DNA of 64,000 nucleotides from Clostridia bacterium (GTDB lineage Bacteria > Bacillota > Clostridia > Christensenellales > Borkfalkiaceae). The notes under the pieces were generated by a model. That model did not search any database. It was not told the origin of the DNA and worked only from the letters and a program-made list of their open reading frames with translations. Positions 51,801 through 60,144 of the stretch are shown piece after piece (within the stretch, counting starts at the first letter, position 1; every line of letters begins with the position of its first letter). The stretch lies in contig JAGATP010000003.1 of NCBI GenBank assembly GCA_017621155.1, positions 1 to 64,000 of the forward strand. Reading direction: 5' to 3'. A program made the position numbers and the translations under genes.

Positions 51801-54800
51801 TCATTGAAGGCGTCCTGAATCTGAACTTCAACAAGATCAAGCTGGTTTCGAGAGGAAACGAACTCAAGGCAACCCTGTATCTCCACGATCTCTTGGGAGC
51901 GTTCGGACTCGATATTGCCATCGAGCAGGTTGATTTTGCCTATCATTACGATACGCAGACCCTGCATACCGATTTGTTCGGGATTCCCATCGTCATCAGC
52001 CGTGCGGGCAGAAATGTGTATTATCCGGGCTCATTGGATGGATACGTCTCTCTCGACGCCTTCCTTCGGGCGATGCAGCACGCCATTACCTTCGAAGGCG
52101 GAACTTCCGTCAAGGTGCAAGATACGAACGTCGATCTTTCCGTTCTCGGCGAAATCAACTTTGAAAATGCGTTGAGCATTTTCGGCGTCGTCACCGCAAA
52201 GGTGGATGCGGCAACGATTTACGTTACCTTCGAGTACGACGGAACGAGCTTGAAGCTCTCGTTCGGAGAGGCAGGCGTCAGCATTCGGCAAGGGGACACC
52301 CAAATTCTCCTGACCGATCTCAAAGATACGTTCGACTCCGTCGTTTCCAGCATTCGGAACGCCCCCGAGGGCTCGAAGGAGCTCGTCTATAAGCTCATCG
52401 CGGTGATTGCTTCCCTTGAGATTTTGGACAATCTCGACCTGGACGCTATTTTCGATCAGGTGCAGGATGCCTTAGAGCAAACGAACAACGCGAGCGAGAT
52501 CTTAAACGAAATTCTCGGCTTCTTCACGGCAGACGACAGGTTTGCGCTCGAAATCGAAGAAGAAAAGATTACGATCACCATGCGTGCTCCCGCGTCCGAG
52601 GAAATCGCCTTCTCCGACGTCGTTTTGGTGCTTCGTCCTACGAAGGGCGTGGTTGCGGGAAACGAGTTCTTCCTTGCGGGAAAGGACGCCGACTTCTGGA
52701 CGCTTACCGAGGCGCAAACCCTCCTTTCGTCCGTTCGGGCGACGGCTGCGCTCGTCGAGAACGATTACTTCACCCTCGGCTATCAATTTAACATTTACAA
52801 TGACGCTTCTGCTTACAGCGCTTACGGCGGACTTCGCTTTACCGCAAGCGGAAAGATACAGGTTTATACGGGAGACGATCCTTCTTTGAACGGATCGTAC
52901 ATCGGAATCGACCTGACGCTGATTGCCGCCAATCACGAAAAGGACGGCGATCTGTATATGACCCTTCTCGCTTATGACGGCGATAAAGACGGAGAGACGG
53001 ATTTCTACATTACGGCTTCCCGCTATCCCGAGGGAGATGCAAACCGCGTTCCCTTAAAGCTCATGGCGAGCCAGGGCGAGCTTCGTAAGCTCATCGAGAC
53101 CGTTCTGACGTTCGCAGGGGTAGACTTCAAGTATTACGACGGCGTTCTCTCGGACGACATGATTCAAAGAATCGAGACCTTTGCCGAGAGCTTTGACCGA
53201 TCGGCATTGACGGGGGCGCTTGGCGATCTCACGCAAAAGGCGGATTCTGCCCTCGGAACGATGGGGTCGGATCCCCTTCTGAACAGCTATCTGAAAGAAT
53301 TGTCCCTGCGCGATGGCCTGGTTACGCTGAGAATCGACGGAGCGAAGCTCTTCGGAAAAGAAGGACTCTCCGATTTGACGTTGACCGTCGAAATGGGCGA
53401 AAACGACGTCATTGAAGGCGTCGGACTTCAAAACGTCTATCTGATTTCCGAAAGCGAAACCGAGAAGGTCGATATGGCGCTTACCATGGGGTGCGATCGG
53501 TTCGAGGTCGGCGTGCCTTCCGATTTGCAAACGTATATCGATGCCGACGGCATTTATGATATGCTCGCCATGCTGTTTACTTCCGCCACGCATACGGAGG
53601 GAGAGGGTTATGCGATCAATCGCGAGTATGCGATTGGCGGCGACGTCACGCTGTCTATCCTCGGAATTAACAATGTCGACATCAATGTGGGAATTGACGT
53701 AAGACCGACGGAAGACGCCCTGGACATCGATATCCGCATCAAAGCGGACGGCGCAAAGCCTCTCATTACGCTCATCAACGGAGATACCGTTTCGGACGTT
53801 TCCATTCACGTTCCCAAGGAGGGAGCGGCAATGGTTTCCATTCGGCGTGTCCAGTCGTCCGATTTTGGCGGTTTCTTGGGCAAGAGACGTGAGATTACGC
53901 CTATCGTCATCTATCGCAGTATGCCTTTGCAGACCTTCCTCGATGACATGCTCGAGCAATTCGGCTTCATCCTCAACTTCGGCGATACGATTATGAACCA
54001 GATCGGCGGTGCGGGAGGGGAAACTCCTTCTCAAACGGATTCCGATTACGGCGCTTATCTCATTTCCTATACCAAGGCGGAAAACTCCTTTGCGCTTACG
54101 TTGAGCGGTAAGAATCTCACCGGCGGACTGTTATCCGACGTGACGATCGATCTCAATCATCAGAACCGGAATCTGACTTCTTTAAACGTTTCGACGTCTC
54201 TTTATAATCTGATTTCGATGAGTATGAATCTCGATTATCATAATCCCGGAGAGAACGTGGCGAATGTGCCCGCAATTACCGAGCAAATCGGAGAGGAGAC
54301 GCGCATGATGTTCGGTGTTCTCTATGACGAGACGAAGTTCCTCGAAGGGAAAACGGTGATTCTGACCTTCCGAAACGAAAGCGAGGTGATCGCGACGAAA
54401 CGCTATATTCCGGGCTCTCAGGCGAACGTGGCTCCCGACGTTTCCGCTTACGGAAAAATCGGCTATACGGCAAGCTGGGATTCTGTACTCGAAGAGGCTA
54501 CTTCGGACACGGTGATCTCCGTCGTTCTGACGCCGAACGTCTACGAGGTCAAACTCATTTCCGATTACGAAGCGGAGGGATTTGTCCTCGAAAACGGCAA
54601 ATACGTCAAGACGCTCTCCTATACTTACGATACCGTTCTGCCCCTGCCTTCCGTCTCCATTTCGTCTGAGGATTACGCCTTTGGCGGGTGGCTGCTCAAC
54701 GGTTCGCCCGTGACGACGATTTCGGGCATTACCGAATCCGTCGAGCTGACCATGGAAGTGGTCGAGCGCGTCGTCGTCAATCTGAATCTCTCCTTCAACG

Positions 54801-55315
54801 GAGTTGCGGCAACGGGTGCGACGGAGGGAGCGATTACGTTTGATTCCGATTACAGCTTGCCTGCGCTTTCCGCCGAAGGGTACGTCTTCTTAGGTTGGTG
54901 GTCGGATCGCAGCGGCGAGTGGCAGGAGTACACTTCCGCGCTCGCTTTGGAAAGCGGCGATACGCTGATGGCAATGTGGCTCAAAACAGACGTTGCGCTT
55001 TCGGTCAGCAACGCTTCCCGCAGCGGGAATCCCTTCTCCGGCTATCAGGTCAGTGCGAAGTTGAGTTTGGAGGCTCCCGTTGTCAGCGCACAGATTGCCG
55101 ACCGCATTCAGTTTACCTATTCGATTTCCTGGATCAACAATACTTCCTCTGCAAAGCCCTCTTCTTATAGCATGACGTTAGAAGGACAGAGCGGAAGCAT
55201 TTCCAACAAGGGCTCGGCATTCAACAACTACATTCACGCCGTAGGTACGATTACCTATACGCTTGGAGATCATACGGGATTCATCGAATCTTCCTCCGTC
55301 GATCACAAAGTATAG
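48899..55315 (+). CDS. Giant repetitive surface lipoprotein, 2138 residues
   Basis: A lipoprotein signal peptide (MNQRKKL, hydrophobic core, FLVAC) gives Cys25 as lipid attachment site, so the mature chain is anchored to the outer face of the membrane. The body (about 300-1850) is acidic and beta-rich, built of loosely repeating blocks in which paired strands with Tyr-Asp-Gly type turns alternate with short helices such as LSAYLDLIFDF and LRKLIETVLTF. Near 1880-2030 lie InlB/Listeria-Bacteroides-like modules (YAFGGWLLNG, YVFLGWWSD). No LPXTG, enzyme motif or C-terminal membrane segment is seen. It is monocistronic. Adhesion or a large binding scaffold is plausible; function is unknown. Confidence 0.75.
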   Translation: MNQRKKLIATALGLLFGSSLFLVACQEEEKPTILPPVVEDNPSYCVTYDLPTDGSKPTDHTGLENIGYMAGQLAKAENYHVEISSDVTANIVISYVQHVETVKDYQGGVMVAQDIATSAFVNTASQACFMDDYVYMRKPVSDKVSDWDGVNTAWQEGKPSKYTLEQYLPLYGLPSTTFSSYVINEETLLTSSEVTDLGNGLYSQTYTFHPEKSSAYYRSRMKTMGGLADYPEMQSITATYVFDGNWRVQSSHYEEYYGFKLNSLIKTDRCSAVTDSTYSYGTADISDYTDFYGKYRDIPAEPPKEDKTLTAGDCLMEAFSPVLAGEATYNVEAQLRDKTLKGKLSLDLEESCFVLAIGDLTLGYNGSNVLLSYRDLNGRIPLATLLAYLSPKFGEGDVDLNDFDTDAILDSFAEGDFLDYPDSATLETSLKIEEESIPLFFTFAKDGEEISLDSLKATIFLEGEPILLTLTEGEGAPDMPRGTADLSAYLDLIFDFVNTDVYGFDVSYADDAIELNAALSYAPKDGLSGNASLKYGELSLTTDLALVDEIVYLDLHSINEEALSLKVSCALEALPLTIPALFDEISDESYAIADILYEVLSLDYGEVIQSLQANRNILNMTVNADLLLPLLGVEEELGDVELVATKDHLSASVAGVNLVVRPKGSYLPPKGAYEDISPIASALPEILSFVASENYYAFLNGTLSYHGKNYPVKGEAKLQKIDEVWNYIFTLSVNGIRVDLLSDGREVTLILPNLNMEVKAKPDEAKKLFTDLSGRISIGDGGEIETAIALAPILESFKMLPAEESLFSFELNLSSLLDGLSVRAKVKDDSAHIALSTLTLNDARLSGLNVTLSSGADHYVRYKEAYSVLYSGDVYSIADFLDSDAYRIQAGNDPLSVDAIVCLNGTVWGDVRIFGKTLSFAYLQDTIYLSMGEYKVKCTVAAIRDAVEKLLGENGIPDLSVSMQVSDLIEGVLNLNFNKIKLVSRGNELKATLYLHDLLGAFGLDIAIEQVDFAYHYDTQTLHTDLFGIPIVISRAGRNVYYPGSLDGYVSLDAFLRAMQHAITFEGGTSVKVQDTNVDLSVLGEINFENALSIFGVVTAKVDAATIYVTFEYDGTSLKLSFGEAGVSIRQGDTQILLTDLKDTFDSVVSSIRNAPEGSKELVYKLIAVIASLEILDNLDLDAIFDQVQDALEQTNNASEILNEILGFFTADDRFALEIEEEKITITMRAPASEEIAFSDVVLVLRPTKGVVAGNEFFLAGKDADFWTLTEAQTLLSSVRATAALVENDYFTLGYQFNIYNDASAYSAYGGLRFTASGKIQVYTGDDPSLNGSYIGIDLTLIAANHEKDGDLYMTLLAYDGDKDGETDFYITASRYPEGDANRVPLKLMASQGELRKLIETVLTFAGVDFKYYDGVLSDDMIQRIETFAESFDRSALTGALGDLTQKADSALGTMGSDPLLNSYLKELSLRDGLVTLRIDGAKLFGKEGLSDLTLTVEMGENDVIEGVGLQNVYLISESETEKVDMALTMGCDRFEVGVPSDLQTYIDADGIYDMLAMLFTSATHTEGEGYAINREYAIGGDVTLSILGINNVDINVGIDVRPTEDALDIDIRIKADGAKPLITLINGDTVSDVSIHVPKEGAAMVSIRRVQSSDFGGFLGKRREITPIVIYRSMPLQTFLDDMLEQFGFILNFGDTIMNQIGGAGGETPSQTDSDYGAYLISYTKAENSFALTLSGKNLTGGLLSDVTIDLNHQNRNLTSLNVSTSLYNLISMSMNLDYHNPGENVANVPAITEQIGEETRMMFGVLYDETKFLEGKTVILTFRNESEVIATKRYIPGSQANVAPDVSAYGKIGYTASWDSVLEEATSDTVISVVLTPNVYEVKLISDYEAEGFVLENGKYVKTLSYTYDTVLPLPSVSISSEDYAFGGWLLNGSPVTTISGITESVELTMEVVERVVVNLNLSFNGVAATGATEGAITFDSDYSLPALSAEGYVFLGWWSDRSGEWQEYTSALALESGDTLMAMWLKTDVALSVSNASRSGNPFSGYQVSAKLSLEAPVVSAQIADRIQFTYSISWINNTSSAKPSSYSMTLEGQSGSISNKGSAFNNYIHAVGTITYTLGDHTGFIESSSVDHKV

Positions 55316-55343
55316 CCTTTTTGCAAGAAGAACTGCTTTTTGC

Positions 55344-55372
55344 TTGACGGTGCGCTCATATTGTGTTATACT
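55344..55372 (+). promoter_or_regulatory. Promoter of the mntP riboswitch transcript
   Basis: TTGACG, 17 bases, TATACT with TGT extension. Predicted start is near 55379. Confidence 0.82.
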
Positions 55373-55383
55373 TTCGTCGTTTC

Positions 55384-55490
55384 AATAAGGGAGTAGTTTG
55401 CCCGCAAGGGTAGCCGAATCTACACAATGGTTTTTCCAGGTTCGGTTTTAAAAAACGAGACTTATGCTTTTGGCATAAGTCTCGTTTTTT
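55384..55490 (+). ncRNA. Manganese riboswitch (yybP-ykoY type) with terminator platform
   Basis: P1 pairs ATAAG (55385-55389) with CTTAT (55461-55465). GGAGTAG follows the 5' strand and GAGAC precedes the 3' strand, matching the class pattern GGGAGUAG...AGAC. Between them are a CCC/GGG hairpin and a CCGAA/TTCGG arm containing CTACACAATGG. The CTTAT strand is also part of a terminator (AACGAGACTTATGC with GCATAAGTCTCGTT, then T4, 55454-55490). Thus P1 formation with Mn2+ should prevent termination and switch mntP on. Confidence 0.83.
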
Positions 55491-55508
55491 GTGCATAAGG
55501 AGAAGGGT

Positions 55509-56102
55509 ATGGATTGGAATTTTCTGTTTTTTTGCAACAGCATTTTGCTCGGCGTCGGGCTCGCCATGGACGCCTTTTCGGCTTCGCTTGCAAACGGACT
55601 GCACGAGCCCCACATGAAAAAGGGGCGCATGGGATTTATTGCCGGTGTTTTTGCATTCTTTCAATTTCTGATGCCGATGATCGGCTGGGTTTGCGTCCAT
55701 ACGATTTTGCAGTACTTCCGCCTGTTTGAGCATTTGATTCCGTGGGTTGCCCTTGGACTTTTGGGATTCATCGGCGGAAAGATGATTTACGGCTATTTTT
55801 ACGGCGAAGAGGAAGTCGAAAAACATAAGGCGGGCGGAGGAGAACTCTTTATGCAGGGTATTGCTACTTCCATCGATGCGCTTTCCGTCGGCTTTACCAT
55901 TGCCGAATATTCCCTTTTGATGGCGTTTGTCGCCTCCTTGATCATCGCTCTCGTCACCTTTTTGATCTGCCTTGCAGGAATATTGCTCGGCAAAAAATTC
56001 GGGACGAAGTTTTCGGGAAAGGCAGAACTCTTCGGCGGGATTATCCTCGTCTGCATCGGCATCGAAATTTTTGTCTCCAACCTCATTTCCCTTTATCTAT
56101 AA
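55509..56102 (+). CDS. mntP: Manganese efflux pump MntP
   Basis: 197-residue, six-helix membrane exporter that removes excess Mn2+. The two inverted repeats carry the conserved acidic motifs GLAMDAFSASLANG (about 17-30) and TSIDALSVGFTIAE (about 122-135). An acidic/His cytoplasmic loop (YGEEEVEKHKAGGG) lies between. The ATG at 55509 follows AAGGAGAAGGG. The upstream manganese riboswitch independently supports the function. Confidence 0.95.
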   Translation: MDWNFLFFCNSILLGVGLAMDAFSASLANGLHEPHMKKGRMGFIAGVFAFFQFLMPMIGWVCVHTILQYFRLFEHLIPWVALGLLGFIGGKMIYGYFYGEEEVEKHKAGGGELFMQGIATSIDALSVGFTIAEYSLLMAFVASLIIALVTFLICLAGILLGKKFGTKFSGKAELFGGIILVCIGIEIFVSNLISLYL

Positions 56103-56106
56103 AAAT

Positions 56107-56143
56107 TGCGCTCCGGAATTAAAAATTTCAGAGCGCATTTTTT
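56107..56143. terminator. Bidirectional terminator between mntP and the MATE gene
   Basis: TGCGCTC (56107-56113) pairs with GAGCGCA (56131-56137), with a partly paired interior. T6 follows on plus; the minus strand has a U run from A5 at 56101-56105. Confidence 0.83.
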
Positions 56144-56147
56144 ACGA

Positions 56148-57479
56148 TTATAGCTTCGACTTTTTCCAAATTCCGCTGCCGTAAAAGGAAAGGGAAATGA
56201 CGGTTGCGACGATCCAGCCGACCGGCCAGGCGCACCAGATGCCGACCGTTCCGAATGATCCCGAAAAGAGGAATGCGAGAAACACGCGAAGGATAAGGTC
56301 GATCATGGTGGAAATCATAAACAGGTGCATCGCTCCCGAGCCGCGCAAGACGCCGTCCGAAATAATTTTCAGGGAAACGGCAAAGTAGAAGGGGGATACG
56401 ATGAAGAGGAATTGCCTTCCCGAGAGCAGGGCTTCTTCCGTCGTCTCCTTCATGAAAAACTCGATGCAGGGGGTGCTTCCCAGCGTAAAAATGAGCACCA
56501 AAATCCCCGAAACGAGATAGCCCATGCCAAAAGCGGAGAATAGCCCCGGTTTGATTCTCTGCGGCTGGTTGCTCCCCAAGTTTTGCGCCGTATAGGACGA
56601 AAGCCCGTTGGCGATTGCCGTAAAGCAGGAAGTCGCGATGTTGTTCAGCTTGATGGCTGCGGTGTACCCCGCCATTACGGCAGGCCCGTAGCCGTTGACT
56701 ATGCCCTGAATAAAGAGATTGCCCACGGAAATGCTTCCCTGCTGTAAAATAGAGGGCAGAGCGACCTTGCAGATCTTTTTGAAATAGAAGGAAGAAAAGA
56801 GGGGCGTTTTTCCTTCCGAAGGCATTTTTTTGAGCCGCAAAAAGAGGAAAACGAGGGCGAGAAGACAGCTGATTCCCTGACAGATCAGCGTTGCGACGGC
56901 GACGCCCGCAACGCCGAGCGGCGTAAACTTCACGAGTAAATAGTCAAGCAGGATATTGGCAAGGGAGGAGGCGGCTAAAAACCAGAAAGGTGTTTTGGAA
57001 TCACCCATGGCGGAAAAAATTCCCGTCGCTACGTTATAGAAGAATACAAAGGGAATGCCCGCGGTGTAGATCATCAGATAAACGACGGAGTCCTGAAGGA
57101 TATCGGCAGGGGTCTGCATCAGACGAAGGAGGGGATCGGTGAACAAAAAGCCGAACGCCATGAGGAGAACGCAGAGGACGCCGAACATGATCAATGAGGT
57201 TGAGACGCAAGTCTTTGTGCCTTTATAGTCCTTTGCGCCGAACAGATTGGATACGACGACCGAGCAACCGATGTTGCTTCCAAAGGCAAACGCGGTATAG
57301 ATCAAGGTGATCTCCGATGCGTTCCCGACGGCGGCGAGGGCGTTTTCTCCCAGAATTTTCCCCGCAATCAGGGAATCGGCGATGTTATAAAGCTGTTGAA
57401 ATAAAATGCTTCCTAGAAGGGGCAGGCAGTAGAGCCATAGGACTTTGGAGGGCTTCCCCGTCGATAAATCTTTGTTCAT
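56148..57479 (-). CDS. MATE family efflux transporter (second)
   Basis: 443-residue MATE protein with the family start LSTGKPSKVLWLYCLPLLGSI and the repeat NLFGAKDYKGTKT. It is distinct from the MATE at 4987 and belongs to the same broad NorM/DinF-like group. Substrate is unknown. The ribosome site AGAGGT precedes the ATG. It is convergent with mntP and divergent from the MFS transporter, so it is a single-gene unit. Confidence 0.92.
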   Translation of the reverse strand: MNKDLSTGKPSKVLWLYCLPLLGSILFQQLYNIADSLIAGKILGENALAAVGNASEITLIYTAFAFGSNIGCSVVVSNLFGAKDYKGTKTCVSTSLIMFGVLCVLLMAFGFLFTDPLLRLMQTPADILQDSVVYLMIYTAGIPFVFFYNVATGIFSAMGDSKTPFWFLAASSLANILLDYLLVKFTPLGVAGVAVATLICQGISCLLALVFLFLRLKKMPSEGKTPLFSSFYFKKICKVALPSILQQGSISVGNLFIQGIVNGYGPAVMAGYTAAIKLNNIATSCFTAIANGLSSYTAQNLGSNQPQRIKPGLFSAFGMGYLVSGILVLIFTLGSTPCIEFFMKETTEEALLSGRQFLFIVSPFYFAVSLKIISDGVLRGSGAMHLFMISTMIDLILRVFLAFLFSGSFGTVGIWCAWPVGWIVATVISLSFYGSGIWKKSKL

Positions 57480-57500
57480 AGTTACCTCTTTTGTCCCTTC

Positions 57501-57528
57501 ATTATAATCTTTTTCGGGGGAAAGTCAA
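57501..57528 (-). promoter_or_regulatory. Promoter of the second MATE gene
   Basis: Minus strand TTGACT (57523-57528), 16 bases, TATAAT (57501-57506). Confidence 0.8.
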
Positions 57529-57594
57529 GTGTTTTTTGGAAGATGGCTTTTTTGCCAAAAATGGTGGATTTTACGCGGATTTTACGTTCAGAGG

Positions 57595-57623
57595 TTGCGT
57601 TTTTCGTCATAATGTGATAAAAT
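57595..57623 (+). promoter_or_regulatory. Promoter of the MFS gene
   Basis: TTGCGT, 17 bases, TAAAAT with TGA extension. Confidence 0.65.
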
Positions 57624-57645
57624 AGAAAAAAATAAGGGGGCAGTT

Positions 57646-58929
57646 ATGAAATTCAACACCAAACGCGTATTTTTTGTAGGAATGGCGTTCTTCCTCATTT
57701 GTGCTTTCTGGCAGGCATATGATGCGATTATCCCTTTGACGCTCACCAACAAATTCGGCTTTTCCCAAACGGCGTCGGGATTCGTCATGTGTCTCGACAA
57801 TATTTTGGCGCTGTTTTTGTTGCCGTTTTTCGGCGCTCTGTCCGATAAGAGCAAGTCAAAATACGGCAAACGAACGCCCTTCATCTTCATCGGCACCATT
57901 CTCGCCATTGCCTTTTTTATCGGCTTGACCTTTGTCGACAATGCGAAAATCTCTTCGCCGGACGGGACGATTTATCTGAATGTTCTCTTTATCATCATTC
58001 TCCTTTGCGTCCTTTTGTCCATGGCGATTTTCCGCTCTCCCGCGGTGGCATTGATGCCCGACGTCGTGGTAAAGCCCTTGCGGAGCAAGGCAAACGCCAT
58101 CATCAACCTGATGGGCGCGATCGGCGGCATTTTGGTACTACTCCTTGGCATTGTGTTTGGAACGGGAAAACCCGAAAATGCGACGATGTCGTATACGCCG
58201 TACGTCTGTACCGTCTGCGGCATTATGGCGATTGCGTTCTTCGTCTTTCTCTTCACGGTGAAAGAGCCCAAGTGGAATCGGGAAATGCTCGAAGCGCAGG
58301 CACACCTTGAAGATACGCCCGATCCCGAAGAGCTTTCGGGACAGGAAAAGCTCTCGAAGGGAAAACTCATCTCTTTAATTCTCATTCTGGCGTCCGTTGC
58401 ACTCTGGTATTTCGGCTACAATGCCGTCACCTCGAAGTTCAGCGTTTATGCTTCGAACGTCCTGAAAATGGATTACAATCTAACCCTGATGATCGCGCAG
58501 GGCGCGGCGATCCTTTCCTACATCCCCGTCGGTTTCATTGCCGAACGAGTAGGAAGAAAGAAATGCATCCTCGCCGGCGTCGCGTTTCTCTTTATCGCCT
58601 TCCTGGGCGGCTCGTTTATGACCTCTTCTTCGCCGATTATTTTGCTCTATCTTCTCTTTGCGCTTGCGGGCGTCGGCTGGGCAACCATCAATGTCAATTC
58701 CTTCCCCATGGTGGTAGAGCTTGCAAAGGGGAGCGACATCGGAAAATACACAGGATATTACTACACGGCTTCCATGGCGGCGCAAATCGCAACTCCCGTT
58801 TTTTCGGGATTCTTGATGGATCGAATCGACTGGACGGTTCTCTTCCCGTATGCGGCGATCTTCGTTGCGCTTTCCTTTGTGACCATGCTGTTTGTCAAAC
58901 ACGGGGACAGCAAACTACAATCCAAATAA
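57646..58929 (+). CDS. MFS transporter
   Basis: 427-residue 12-helix major facilitator. The loop between helices 2 and 3 reads GALSDKSKSKYGKRTPFIFIG, resembling the SLC45/sucrose-symporter-like and GPH branch that carries sugars or glycosides. The second-half loop GFIAERVGRKK is the matching MFS motif. The start ATG has AAGGGGG upstream. The substrate cannot be told from context: neighbours are a MATE pump and the ATP synthase operon. It has its own promoter and terminator. Confidence 0.88.
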   Translation: MKFNTKRVFFVGMAFFLICAFWQAYDAIIPLTLTNKFGFSQTASGFVMCLDNILALFLLPFFGALSDKSKSKYGKRTPFIFIGTILAIAFFIGLTFVDNAKISSPDGTIYLNVLFIIILLCVLLSMAIFRSPAVALMPDVVVKPLRSKANAIINLMGAIGGILVLLLGIVFGTGKPENATMSYTPYVCTVCGIMAIAFFVFLFTVKEPKWNREMLEAQAHLEDTPDPEELSGQEKLSKGKLISLILILASVALWYFGYNAVTSKFSVYASNVLKMDYNLTLMIAQGAAILSYIPVGFIAERVGRKKCILAGVAFLFIAFLGGSFMTSSSPIILLYLLFALAGVGWATINVNSFPMVVELAKGSDIGKYTGYYYTASMAAQIATPVFSGFLMDRIDWTVLFPYAAIFVALSFVTMLFVKHGDSKLQSK

Positions 58930-58939
58930 AAAACGATAT

Positions 58940-58971
58940 TGTCGGGACGAAATGAGTCCCGACATTTTTTT
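58940..58971 (+). terminator. Terminator of the MFS gene
   Basis: TGTCGGGAC/GTCCCGACA stem, 7-base loop, T7. Confidence 0.92.
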
Positions 58972-59037
58972 GCCTAAGATTCCGCTTATATCCTTGTCAT
59001 TCTTTTTACAACGCTCTGAAAATTTTTAAAAGTTGGT

Positions 59038-59066
59038 TTGACAAAACTTAAAAAAAGGATTATAAT
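59038..59066 (+). promoter_or_regulatory. Promoter of the ATP synthase operon
   Basis: TTGACA, 17 bases, TATAAT: both hexamers are full consensus. Leader about 40 bases; AAGGAGG lies before the ATG. Confidence 0.9.
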
Positions 59067-59111
59067 GACCATAGAATCATAAATTTGATTTTTTTGATCG
59101 AAGGAGGTATT

Positions 59112-59864
59112 ATGCGCGTGATCGTTTGTGCTGAGGAAGAAGCTTCGCTCGGCGAGGTCTTAAAGGAAGAACTCTTCCCGGGCAGATCGGGCTCGCTGTT
59201 CGGCATTCCCGTGAATCCGAGCTTCGTGACGGCGTTCTGGCTTTCCGTTGCCCTGATCGTCCTTTCCCTCATCTTCCGCTTTCTCATTTATCCGCGTTTT
59301 AAGACGACGGGTGTTCCGGGAAAGTTTCAGTGTCTGATGGAGAAAGCCGTCGAAGCGGTAGAAAATTTCATGAAAGAAAAGAGTCCGCATTCCACCACGT
59401 GGATCGGAATGCTTTCCTTTACCGCCTGTCTCTATATCGGCTTTGGCACGATGTGCGAGGTCTTGGGAATCCGTGCGATTCTCGTCGATATCAACGCTTG
59501 CATCGCGCTCGCGCTCGTGGGGTACGGGACGATGCTTGCGGGAGGTTTTTACGGCAATAAGGCAAAGGGGGCGCTCGGCGTTCTGAAGGACGTCACGATG
59601 CTGCTTTCCATGTCCTTCCGACTCTTCGGCGCCATGATCGGCGGTCTGATCATGACGGGGCTCGTTTACTATTACGTCTTTCTCATGTGGGGCGTGCCCA
59701 TTGTCGTTGCCGTTCTCTTCTCTGCGCTCCATGCGATCATTCAATCTTACGTCTACATGACTTTGGTCGGAATGTTTTACGGCGAAGCGGTCGAACCCAG
59801 ATTTTTAGACGGATCGACTTCTTCCGAAATCAAACGAAAAAACAAGCGAAAGGAAGGTATTTGA
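59112..59864 (+). CDS. atpB: F-type ATP synthase subunit a
   Basis: 250-residue membrane subunit forming the ion half-channels beside the c-ring. The essential Arg is R170 in SMSFRLFGAMIGG; the Asn that usually follows (RLFGN) is Ala here. About five or six membrane segments are visible. The start is ATG 59112 with AAGGAGG 7 bases upstream; the frame from 59085 lacks a site. It is the first gene of the operon; no atpI or atpZ precedes it. The c-subunit gene begins 1 base after the stop. Confidence 0.93.
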   Translation: MRVIVCAEEEASLGEVLKEELFPGRSGSLFGIPVNPSFVTAFWLSVALIVLSLIFRFLIYPRFKTTGVPGKFQCLMEKAVEAVENFMKEKSPHSTTWIGMLSFTACLYIGFGTMCEVLGIRAILVDINACIALALVGYGTMLAGGFYGNKAKGALGVLKDVTMLLSMSFRLFGAMIGGLIMTGLVYYYVFLMWGVPIVVAVLFSALHAIIQSYVYMTLVGMFYGEAVEPRFLDGSTSSEIKRKNKRKEGI

Positions 59865-59865
59865 T

Positions 59866-60132
59866 ATGACTCTATTTGCGCTCTTGGAAGAGACTTCGAC
59901 GCTCTCGGATTTAAGTGTATTTGCCATTGCGGCGGCGATTGCGATTTTGGTTGCGGCGGTCGCGGCGATCTCTATGGGGCTTGCCATTTCCAAAGCTCTG
60001 GAATCCATCGCCCGTCAACCTGAAGCGAGCAAACAAATTTCCAACACCCTGATGATCGGACTTGTCTTTATCGAAACGTGCGTCATTTACGCGCTCGTCA
60101 TTGCAATCCTCATCGTAATCAATGTTTTGTAA
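59866..60132 (+). CDS. atpE: F-type ATP synthase subunit c, copy 1
   Basis: 88-residue hairpin of two membrane helices. The polar loop ARQPEA (49-54) and the ion-binding Glu70 in LVFIETCVIY are intact. The position equal to Gln32 of Na+-type c-rings is Met37, although Thr71 follows the Glu, so Na+ binding is less likely than H+ (inference). The N-terminus (MTLFALLEETSTL) is short and variable. A second nearly identical gene follows after 12 bases. Confidence 0.93.
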   Translation: MTLFALLEETSTLSDLSVFAIAAAIAILVAAVAAISMGLAISKALESIARQPEASKQISNTLMIGLVFIETCVIYALVIAILIVINVL

Positions 60133-60144
60133 GGAGAAAAAATC

